Shown here: positions 49,209-59,778 of the stretch, piece after piece | How the letters are laid out: each line of letters starts with the position of its first letter | How positions within the stretch are numbered: position 1 is the first letter of the stretch | Source of the DNA: Climacteris rufus | Lineage: Eukaryota; Chordata; Aves; Passeriformes; Climacteridae | Direction: 5' to 3' | Length of the DNA: 64,000 nucleotides | Assembly (NCBI GenBank): GCA_013398175.1 | Contig: VZRZ01002225.1 | Span: 1,300,019-1,364,018, forward strand | Made by a program: the position numbers and the translations under genes | The notes under the pieces: generated by a model | Seen by the model: the letters and a program-made list of their open reading frames with translations, nothing else | The model's database searches: none | Told to the model about the DNA's origin: nothing

Positions 49209-50246
49209 GCCAGTGGCATGGTTTGAGGCTGGCCAGATGCCAGGCACCCACAAAAAGCTGCTCACTCACCCTCCCCTGCTCCACAGCTGAACAGAGAAGA
49301 AAAAACTTAAGAAGGGTTCATGAGTTGAGATAAGGACCAGGAGAAAACACTCATCAATTATCATCAAAGGCAAAACAGGCTCAACTTAAAGATATTAAGT
49401 GAATTTATTACTAGCAGAATCAGAGGAGTATAATGAGAAGTAAAATAAGCCCTTAAAACATCTTTTCACCCCCCAACCTCTTCCCACCAATGGTGCAGGG
49501 AGACAGGGGTGGGGGTTTTGGTCAGTTCATCACCCAAGATTTTCTTCCCCTGATCAGGGGGAGAAGTCAGTTCCCTGCTGCACCGCGGGATCCCTTCCCA
49601 CAGGAGATAGTTCTCTGTGAGCTCCTCCAGTGTGGGTCCAATCTCACAAGCAGCAGTCCTCCCAAAACTGCTGCTATGGGTGACTCTGCCACGGGGTGCA
49701 GTCCTCCATGGACAGGCTGTTCCAACCTGGGAGCAAGGCCTCTCTCTGCATGGGACTCCCACTGGACACCACAGACCCCTCTGAGCATCCCCCTGCTCTG
49801 GCATGGGCACCTCCTTCATGGGCTGCAGGTGGATCTCTGCATCCCCGTGGGCCTCCATGAGCTGCAGAGGCACAGCTGCTTCCCCATGGCCTCACCACAG
49901 GCTGCAGGGACATCTCGGCTCTGGCGCCTGGAGCACCTCCTTCCTCACTGACCTTGGTATCTCCATTGTTGTTTGTCTCACATGTTCTCAACTCCTCCTC
50001 TTTTCTAACTGGAAATTAAAACCGTGTCCCCAGCTTTGTTTTGACTTCTTCTTAAATCTGTTGTCACACAGGCGTTACCAGCATCTCTAACTGGCCCACC
50101 CTTGGCCAGCAGCACGGCCATCCTCAGAGCCATCAGGGATTGGCTCTGCTGGACGTGGTGGAAGCTTCCAACAGCTTCTCACAAAAGCCATCTTTGTGGC
50201 TCCCCTCACTACCAAAAAACTGGGCCCTGCAAACCAACATAGCCAG
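49209..50246 (-). mobile_element. Solo LTR of an endogenous retrovirus, with 5-bp target-site duplication
   Basis: The LTR body is 49214-50241 (1028 bp), flanked by GCCAG at 49209-49213 and again at 50242-50246. Orientation is minus. The minus strand starts TATGTTGGTTTGC (TG changed to TA) and ends ...CAAACCATGCCA, close to the expected TG...CA ends. A minus-strand AATAAA (+ strand TTTATT 49404-49409) would mark the end of R, followed by about 190 bp of U5. The middle carries imperfect GC-rich repeats around phrases like 'gggctgcaggtggatctctg'. I recall this family as abundant in songbird genomes; a 5-bp duplication would suit an ERVL-like group. No internal gag/pol remains, so it is a recombinant solo LTR. 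The open frames at 49466-50090 are inside it and are not genes. Confidence 0.8.
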
Positions 50247-53200
50247 ATAAAATCTATTGACCATCAAAAAAATTGGAAATTTTATATCCTCATAATCAGA
50301 AAACCTTCTTGATTGGACAGTATTTCTGTAAAAAGCCAAACTAAATTCTTGTTTATTATCCTGCATGCTCCTACCTTCAATCTATAGCCAGGTGTATTTC
50401 TGCATTGAATTTCTTGACAATACCAACATTGTCGCAATGATTAGGAACATTTGTAGTATTGTGAAATACACCTGTTCCGGAGAGATGTACTGACAGAGCC
50501 AAGAGGTGGAACTGATAACTGATAACTCCCCTGGAGACAGCAGTCCAGTTGAAAGCTGGGTGCATATTATGAACTGTACTCCAAACTTGTTATAGCCAGG
50601 GGAAAAAAAAAAAAAAAGAGACATTTAGAAACAATACAAAAATTACTTTCATGATTTAGAAGGCTGAACTAGGAAATTTTTTTTAAACATACTGGTCTTA
50701 GGGACATAATGCCTGAAATACATTCATGTTATGGCTATTTACTGAGCATATGTAAAATTATACATGCTTTTTTACAGGTTAAAGGTGGCCATCCACTTAG
50801 GTAAAGGCTGTCCATTAATATTTTTTGGCAGGGCAGATGACTCATGACTCCAATCCCCTTGTTGTCCCTACATACTCCTAAAATGTTATTTGCTCACTCT
50901 CTTGATTTATGAGCGATATTTCTAGTTAAATGTGTAAGTAGGTAAACATTTTGCAAAAGAGTACACTCAATATTCAGAATTCATAAATGCCAAGAGAAGC
51001 TAAAAGACAAAATCCTATATTCTTTAACCATCAAAAGTCCTGAGTATATTCGTAAGCCTCTATGTAATCTTGAAAGGTCAACAGACTTGGATTTTTTTCT
51101 GACTGAAGGGAATATAAGTTCCAGGGGGTAGGTTTGTCTGCTTCTTGCCCACTGCCAGCAGTTTAAAAATGCTGAAACTACAAATGTGAATATCAAATTA
51201 GGAATATTATTCCTGTTAAGTAAAAGTTTAAGTTCTTTTCAATGTGAGCAGTACTTCTTTGCAAGCTAAACGGTTACAGGAAAAGCTTGAAAATCTTTGG
51301 CTCAGGATCCAACCTTTAAGCAACTCAAGAGAGAAATTAATTCCAAATTGCGTTTTGCGGATAATATTTAACAAATTTACTGTTTCATAGTCTTTGTACA
51401 AGACTTAAGGTAATTTAAGTGGCAAGTATAATGCTGAGGCTACTTTAGTACACACAGAAACAACTCCCAACAGCTTAGAACAGGATAAAAATTGTGACAT
51501 CAGATCTAGTTTAAAGTAGAGGGATCATTAAACAGAATTACACAGAATTGGTTTGGAAATGTTAAAATCTCTATGCTGCAAACATTAAGGAAAATTTATA
51601 AAACAAAGCAACAGGAAGGACTTGAGGTTTTTGATTAATGTACTAAAAGGGAGCACTTTGAGTTGTTTTTGTACCAGTTTGAATTTTAAGTAGAAATTTG
51701 GTTTGATCAGCTTTTACACATTTGATGTTTCTATACTTATTGCTGAGCATCTTTGCTTCTCTGTTGTTCAGCAAATTTTGAACTGCATTTCTCATTTTAA
51801 AGCTACTTAAATGTGTATGTATTGTTCTTAAATTCTGGTTCCATTTTGCTCTGTTAGCCTTTTATCTCTTCAAGATTGAATATCCCTATTGTCTATGCAG
51901 CATTTATGTACATCTGGTCGTTTCAGATACATTGCAACAACAAATTATTCCTGTTATAACAAAAACTTAATTTAGATACAGCTATAAATATTATTAGGTA
52001 TTGTTTATAGTTACAAGCCCAGTTTCTATCTAGGTCTGTTGAAAAGAATGAATAGAAATGATATTTAACACTTGCCCATGACACAAGCCTGAAGACTGTA
52101 TGTTAAAAAGTATCTGGTTTTTGCAGCAGAGTGTTTGTCCTCGGTCTGAGTGCTGGTCTGATAAGGCAGGCTTAAATAATCACTTCCCCTTGCCTGGTTT
52201 TAATTAAAGTGACAGTAAGCAAACACTGACTAGAAATCGATCAGAATCAATGGCCTTGTGGCAAACTGGCAGAGAAAAATCCCATGCATCAGTCAAGATC
52301 AGCCCAAAGAGCCAGGCCTGGGTCTGCAAGGGAAGAATTTAGATCCTGTAACGCTCACAAAAAAAAGGGAAAAAGTCCCTGACTCAGCATGGGAATGACC
52401 TGAACTGATAATAGAGAAAAAGGCAATCTTAACACTCCACCCACATGTTTTTTTTTGTCTTAGAAGCATTTCAAAACAAGAAGGAGTAACAAAATGCTTT
52501 GCTATTCACTGTCTGATTTGCATCTGTTACAGCTACTGGAGCAAGGTTGTAGGATTTGGGGTTTTTTCAGTATCTGTTAAACAAAGCAGATGTGTAGAAG
52601 TTGTTTTGTTGCCTGGTCATTTGACAAATATACATTCTTCCAGTATCTGTCTTAAGTCATGCCCTAACTCTGCACCTATATGTTCCTCTTCTCTAATGAG
52701 TGGTCAACAATCTCCAAGTACTTAATAAGAAGTAACTTAGAACTGTGTCATGCATCTCTCATGTTTCGATCTGTTTGACTGATATAAGCCTGGCCTCAGA
52801 AATGTTGAGGTGATTTGATCAGGGAGAGCCACAGCTCTGCTACTTGGATCTCTTTCTTTGCTTCGGCCCCACAACTTCCTTCCCCCTGCAGCACTACTTA
52901 AACATTTCTTCCCACCTCTTTCTCTGCCCAGACAGGAGGCAGCCTATCTATTTCTGAGGTAGAATATCATGTTTGTCTTAAAGATAAATGAATGTATATT
53001 TAAAGTCTAATGATTGGATTTTACTCCTTATCAAGGTACCTTTATTTTTCCTAAAAAAAAAGTTGGATTTTAATTTTCTTTTTAATGCTTTTAATGTTAA
53101 GGAAATTACACTTCCAAGTAACTAGTTTGTAATTTGTGATCATGCATGATTCTGATAGTGAAGGAATTTCATTACGGGTACGGTAAAAAGAGGAGAATGC

Positions 53201-54606
53201 ATGTACATTTGCATGTCCATGTGCAGGTAAATAAATAGTAAACCACATTGATAACAGAGGCCATTATAATTTGAATAAGATTATATTCTCTCTAGGAGAG
53301 ATAAAGGGTAATGAAAGACAATTCAAAGCTAGTTTGTTATTACTTCATCAAATACCTCAGCCTCAAGCTGATAAAATTCCCTTGTATAACTCCCACGAGA
53401 CATTAACTGCAATGATGCTGCCAACCATTTGTAGTGATCTCTAAAAACATTAATATTACTATTTAAATGAGTTTGTGATGTAGTAGAACAGAGGGTAAAG
53501 CTAGAGGTGAAACTGCTACATAAGCTTTCATAAAATGACTACCACTGTGTTACTGGGCATGACAAAATGAATTATTTTCACAACAGACAGGTGGTCCAAA
53601 GAGACTTTAAAAGACTTATGCAGAAGACAAGTTGGAAAGTGTTCTGTGAAGTAACTTTCACTGTCCTCATCACCTTCAATGAAAGACAGAACCTTTGTTT
53701 TCCTTTCTTTTCAACCAAGTAAGGAGTATCAGTTCAAACTGCTAGGGAGATTGACTCAAACGTATTATTTATTCTCTTTCCCTGTTATTCTGCTATGTTT
53801 CTTCATCCTTGATTGTTTAAGGAATCTCTCCTTTTGTGGCTCAGTGGTTGTGAGGGTTTAGGCAAGTGATCCCATGATTGTCATTACTCTGTATACGGTG
53901 CAAGAATAAGCACATGTTGGTCTTTGCCATGTGACAACCCCAGTGACATTCTCCTCAAAGATGGAGAATTATTGCAAGGGCCTGGTGTCATTCAGAGAGC
54001 ACAAATCAGAAGTAGGACATGGTTTTGCATCAAGGGCTTCAGAGGAAAAAGGGTTTAAAACCCATTATATTACAGAGCTACACATTTTTACTGGTTAATC
54101 CCTCCTCTAGAAACAGAAACAGCCAGTTGCCTATAGAATTAGAAAGTTGCTGGGACTGTTGTCTTGAAAAACAACTTGTAAATCTGAAAAGCAATTAATT
54201 TACATGTTCTGAACTAAGGAATTGATGGGGAAAATGATACATGTAAGGTAGCTGTTTGTCTTACTTTAGATCAAAATGTTTGTAAACTTAAAAAAAAATC
54301 ATGCTTGACTACAAATTTATGTTAAAATCTTCTAATTGTAAGGCTGTTAACTGAGACTTTCTCATGGGGAGTATTTCATTAACACTTGGAAAGAAGAGGC
54401 ACATAAGCAAAAAGTATTGTTGTCACAGTGTATCACTTGATAGGCTGTGAGGGAATTTAACAGACCTCAGTAAAAGTTTGATCCCTTCCAGGAATGCTCT
54501 GGAAAACCCATGTAATTTTGTTAAAAAAAAAAAAAAAATAGGCTGGGCTGAGAGGTAGTCTAAGGCATGCACATCTTACATATAATGTTTGAGTTTGGTG
54601 CTTTTC

Positions 54607-54686
54607 TTAAAAAACAAATCAAAACAGAACAAAAAGAACAAACACCAAAAACAAACAAACAAACAACAACCAAAAAAAAAAAAAAA

Positions 54687-54734
<48 letters not shown>
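54607..54734. repeat. A-rich tract with a 47-base poly-A
   Basis: It begins with AAAAAACAAATC and AAAC units. A runs from 54672 to 54686 and, after one C, from 54688 to 54734. The lysine-rich open frames at 54567-54840 come from this composition. Confidence 0.97.
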
Positions 54735-54736
<2 letters not shown>

Positions 54737-55632
54737 AACCCCAAAACAGGGGTCAGAAGCTTCTTTTAAAAGTTAAGACCATTAATTACATGCTTGTAAA
54801 ACACAAGGACTACCCTTTTCCAACAGAAATAATTAGTTAATAAAATAACCTCTTAACTACAAAGATGAATAACATGGCTGCTGATCAGGATTTTAGCCAT
54901 TAGCCATGAACTTTGGCTATGAACCCCCTGGATATATAAGTAGAAATCAGAATATTTTGACATAAAGTTTTATGTGGTAGATCAGATCTTCTTAAAAATA
55001 ACAATTAATTTAAAAACAAATGAACAAAAAACCCCAAATAAACAGTAAAGAATGGAAGAACAAGGAAGTAAAGAAGAAAAATTATATGTGCCTTTGTTAA
55101 TTTAAAAAGAAACGAAGAAATTATTTACAAAGTATGCTGTAGTACTTGAGGAAAAAGTTTAAAGTAGTTGTGTTGTCTGGTTCATTAACAAGTGTCTTTA
55201 TTTTATTGTCAGAAATAAATTGCACATAATGCACAAGTGCTAGAAGACATTATTGAGTTTCATTCATACCCAGATGTAAGGCAATTTTTTCTCTCCTCTT
55301 CTGCCTATCTGTGATACCTATGATTTGATCAGTAAAATAATTCACTGTGCTTAAATTGCCTTTCAAATAAAAATTCTTACTTTAATCAAGAGGCTTTTTG
55401 ATAGAATAAAGGTCAATGAGAATGTGAATTAATATGGATGTTAACAAGATTATTAATTGGTAGTATTAACACAATAGGTTATTTTCTCCAAAAGAAAGGA
55501 CAGTAGAACTGTTTCAGGTTATTTTGTGAATTTGATTTTCAGTGCCCATTTTATAGATTTCCTTTTGGAATAACATAAAATGTTGTATTTTCTATTTTCT
55601 TCCTTTTTTTTTTTAATTTAAGTGAGATTTTT

Positions 55633-55672
55633 TATTTTCTTGGAGGCAGAAGTATTTTCTTGGAGGGCAGAG
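55633..55672 (+). repeat. Tandem duplication, two 20-bp units
   Basis: Units at 55633-55652 (TATTTTCTTGGAGGCAGAAG) and 55653-55672 (TATTTTCTTGGAGGGCAGAG) differ only near the end and abut exactly. Confidence 0.85.
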
Positions 55673-58600
55673 TATCTCTCTCATATTCAGAATGAATATA
55701 GTCACTAAAAGTACCTGGTAGTAGTGAAATGGGACTTTCTACTTCCAATGTGTTGTTTATCCTCTGACAATTGCCAAGTGATTGAGAATGTTTCAAAGTA
55801 TCTAGTAAGTGCGTTATGATTTGGCATTCAAAGCTGCCCCTTGTTCTGAGCTTAAAAAATAATGAGGATAAGAGTGAAGTTGCAGGTAGTAGCTTTCAGT
55901 ACTAAATATGTGGTTTTTTTAAATTGAAGTTTCTTGAAGATACACAATCTTCATAGTGTTTTGTGTTTGATTTTGTTTTGGGATTTTTTTTTAATACCCC
56001 TCTCTTCAGGTAAAAGCAATTCTACCATGCAACAGTAAGCACTGGGCCGGTGAAATACATGCACATCTCTTTGAGAAGTGATATTTCAATCCCTGTCATA
56101 CACACAGTCAGACTTAAGAGCTTGCTTGTCAAGATTGTTCCTGTCAGCAGCTGAATTGCACCCTTCTGTTGGAGACATCTTGCATTAGGACTCAGGACTG
56201 TTCTTTCACAGCAGAGAGGTGACACTTGCTCTGCTTTAGCTTTGCTTCCAGGCTGTTCAGATGGGGAGCGGCTGCTAAGTGACAGTGCTTTTCAATGCAA
56301 TATATTTAAATATATGGGCCTGACCCACCTAAGGAACCTCCCTGCTGCATGAACCAAGAGGAGAAATAGAAGGAAGAGCCCTGTGGGACAAAACCCAAAC
56401 AGTGAAATCAAGCCTAATTTCAACCTGCGTGACTGCCTCAAAGTGCATGATATAGCCAAGAAGAATCTCTTCTAGAGGAAGTTTATCAGCTCACTAATAT
56501 TCACACTACACAGAATTATTTCCAGCAGGACATAAGAAGTCATATCCTCCCACATCTCTGTCCTCACAGAGACCATCAGCAAAATATTTCCATTCACCTC
56601 AGTGAAAACAGAACTGGGCTCATAGTTAAAATCAAATGCCAGAAGGGAAAAATTGACAAAAATATTTACCACAGAGTTGCCTTTGTAAAGATTAAACTAG
56701 AAACCAGAGTAATTTCAGTCATAGAGATGCATAGAGAAATTTATCAGATGTGTATTACGTTTTTAATGTATTTTCTTCAGACTCTGTAGAAATACTCTCC
56801 TTTGGTATCAGAGATGATTTGCAGAGCAAATCAGCTATGCATGACAAAAGTCTAACAAAACTAGAGTGAAACATGCAAAGCCACACTTAAGTCATCAAGA
56901 GTGTCTCAGTGTTGCTATTCAGAAAAGTATGTTATCAAGTAGATGGAGAAATGAAGCTTTTTCATTTTCCAACAGAGGACCACCTCCTAGCACCTTTGCG
57001 CTGGGCAAAAAGAAAAGCACTTGGATGACTCAGCGATGGGATTAAGGAGCAAGACTAAGCTGAACCTCAAATCCTACCTGAACCGTAAAACTTCTGAGTG
57101 TCCAAGGACAGTCCTTATGAGTCACTCATCCCTTGAGCGTCCCTCCAGAAGGAAAGTCAAGGACCATTCCTTCTACTTGCCTATCTTTGCTTTGTTCTCC
57201 CCATTGGCACAGCTCCAAAGAGAGAAGCAGAGGTACCCAGCTAATCAGGGCACTTTGTAGAACAAGGGCAGTGGCCCCTGTGTCAATGATGGTCACCTAT
57301 GCTGTGAAAGAAAAAGTTGAATCTGCTATCCACATGTGAAGAGGCTATTTTGACTTCTGAGTGCAGAACTGGCTTTGTTAATTGCAGCCCTACAATTTTA
57401 ACTCTGGGTTTTACAGAGGCGTCCAAGTTTCAGGAGAATAAATTCGGATTTCAGCATTTCCTTTCACCAGCCTTTCCCCTGATGTAACTGGACAATCACG
57501 ACAATCTAGGTGCTACTAAAAACCTTCCACTGTGTCAAAGATCCAGCTAAGGGAGGTCTGCGCATCCCACTCCCAAAGGTGGGACCCAACAGGTAAGTGC
57601 TGTTACACATTTTGATCTCAACTGCACCACAAGTCTGTCACAGCTGGTTTTAATGGGACTATAAATGGAAACTTCAGAAAATGCTTATGAATCTTATCCC
57701 CAGCTGGCGATGTGACTTTTACAACAAGAAATGGATCTGCAAAATCAGCACAGATCCACATTCTTGTTAAACAGTTCAGATGTTCTTCATGTTCAGCTTT
57801 TTCTTTCATTCACATTAATCTGCAAAGCTTGATTGCAGACACAACTCCACAGATTTGATGGAGATTCAGCTCTAGCACCTCACTCTCATCCTTGAAATCT
57901 TCACAGGGGTAATACTATGTATTTTCCACAAGGCAGAAAGAAAGGTTAATGTAGGTTTTAATGCCCCGAATAAGTAGCATTGCATTATTCTTTTGAAGAG
58001 TTTGTTCCCTGGGGAATAGTTTGGGTGAAGATTTTCCAGTCATATCCCAGACCTTCTTAAAACCACAGCAGATATAATCAGTTTTTGAAATGCCCTTTAT
58101 ACCTGTCAAGCTAAATAAGATTACAGATTTGTCTGCTCGCAAAAGAGTGATGTCATATAGTCCCATTTGCTGCAGTTCAAGTCATTATCTATCTTGTCTG
58201 AAAGTGCAGTGTGCATGATCTGCAAGATCAATGTTAGGTTTGTTACAAGGGGAAAACCAAAGATGACGGCTCCTGAACTCTCAGATGGAAAAGCAGAAGT
58301 CAGGATGAGATAAAACAGGGCTGTCCCTGTCAGTGAGAGACAGGTAATTTTCAAATCAGCAAGAGGCAAATACCAGGAAGCACAACAGGAGAGGAGAGCA
58401 TTGGAGGAGCTTAGTGTGCTTCATTCGCAGGCTGATAAGCGAGATCAAAGCAGCAAGTGTGAGAGAAAAGAGCACACCATTTCTGCACAGATAACCACAG
58501 CTGCTCTTAACTCCTCTCTAAACTTCCCTGGGGGCACCAGGCTTCAGAGAACCATTTCCCTCCATGCTGCTCCTACACTGGATAGACCTACCTGCAGGAG

Positions 58601-59201
58601 GCAGCTGACTGCTCTACAGCATCCTTGCCAACCCTCAGCAGAAAGGCCATAGCTTGGACTGTGGAAGACAGTTGGAAAGAATAAATACCAAGGTTAAGAG
58701 GTTGAAATGCTTTTAGGCCAAAGGTCTAAGTAGTAAAAGAGTTTTTCCATGCACAGAGGAAATAAGAGGGAACTGCAATGTATTGCTTTTGTCTGAGCAC
58801 TTCTCCAGAGATGTGCCTGAACTGAAACTCTCAGCATGAATTTCAGGGAGCCATGAAAAACTCACGTATAAAACTTGCTGCCAAATCTGTTCTTTGCTCA
58901 GGGCCTGTTCCATCCTCTAAAACTTAACATTTTCAATTGTTGCCAATTACGTCTTATAATATTCCCATCTACTTTTTTTTTTTGGTTGTTTTTGTTGTTT
59001 TTTTTCCCAGATACATCAATGATGCTTTACAAGCTGACCTGGTATGGGGCATATATCATTGTAAAATGTCACTGTCTCTTCATGTAAGATCTTTTTTTGC
59101 TAGTGTGATGTTAGCAAGATTTCAGTGGAAGTCTCCATCTTGGGAGGGGGCACAAGGCTAGGACAAGAGCATGAGAAGCAAAATTCCTGGTTCTTAATGG
59201 G

Positions 59202-59778
59202 AAGGAGTACCGCGGGTAGAAAGCATGAGTAACTATGAGTCTTTTGCGTCGATCCCGTTTGCCTAAATAACGTGACTCTGCCCTTATCTAGTCTCCGATT
59301 AGAGACGAGCCGAGCATCAGAACTCCCGCAGAATCTTGGCTTAGCTCACGCACAGCGGTTTAATTTATGCAAGGAAATAAAGAGAACGAGAAAGGGTTCT
59401 TTCCGCTTATCGCCAGTAGGTTTTATTCCTGGAATATGCTGCCGAGAAGACAAAGCCAAAATGGCGACCGGGGCGTGTTATAAAACTAGGGCGAGGGGAG
59501 GGCAGTCGGGAGAGCCAATCACTGCGGAGGACCACAATGATTGACAGGGGCACCAGCCAGTGAGCCAGCCGTCCGTAGCTGGCATGGGAACCAATGAGCT
59601 GTTCCCCTGGGCCGGGACGGCCCCTGCCAGCCGGGCTGTGCCACCCCAGCTGCCGCGCGGGGGCGGGGAAAGGACCAACACCGCCCGGGGAGGGGGGAAG
59701 GAACCGGCACCCCCCGGCCCCGGCCCGGCGGGAATGGGCCGGTCACAAGCCAGGCGCAGAGGCACTACAACAAAGGAG
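59202..59778 (-). mobile_element. Solo LTR of an endogenous retrovirus, CpG-rich, with 6-bp target-site duplication
   Basis: The LTR body is 59208-59772 (565 bp), flanked by AAGGAG at 59202-59207 and 59773-59778. On the minus strand it begins TGTTGTAGTGCC and ends CTACCCGCGGTA, so the terminal CA is changed to TA. The minus-strand order fits an LTR: a GC-rich U3 with CCAAT-type boxes in either orientation (near 59514 and 59590), a TATA-like TTTTATAA (59485-59478), an AATAAA about 60 bases further (near 59427-59422), then about 210 bp of U5. A 6-bp duplication suits beta/alpharetrovirus-like (ERVK-type) insertions. CpGs are abundant, unlike all surrounding DNA. No internal genes remain. The open frames at 59272-60001 and on the minus strand here are by-products of GC-rich sequence. 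The alternative, a CpG-island promoter of a host transcript, is less likely given the duplication. Confidence 0.75.
59479..59485. promoter_or_regulatory. TATA-like box within the LTR
   Basis: TATAAAA reads on the + strand, and TTTTATAA is its minus-strand form. With the U3/R/U5 layout described for this LTR, the minus-strand reading would be the retroviral promoter, starting transcription near 59450. The + strand copy is the closer match to the consensus, so direction is not certain. Confidence 0.4.

Larger units (their letters stand above)
50247..59201. other. Intergenic, no gene recognised
   Basis: Nine kb of AT-rich DNA. It includes a poly-A at about 50599-50615, the 47-base poly-A tract near 54.7 kb, and a tandem duplication at 55633. 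Open frames are under 85 codons and have no recognised family. A stretch at about 52120-52350 has the mixed-composition look of conserved non-coding DNA, but this cannot be tested here. Confidence 0.5.

Noticed and set aside
49466..50090. Cluster of overlapping open frames on both strands
   Set aside because: All lie within the solo LTR and come from its GC-rich repeated phrases.
54567..54840. Lys-rich open frames
   Set aside because: They are produced by the 47-base poly-A and adjoining A-rich units.
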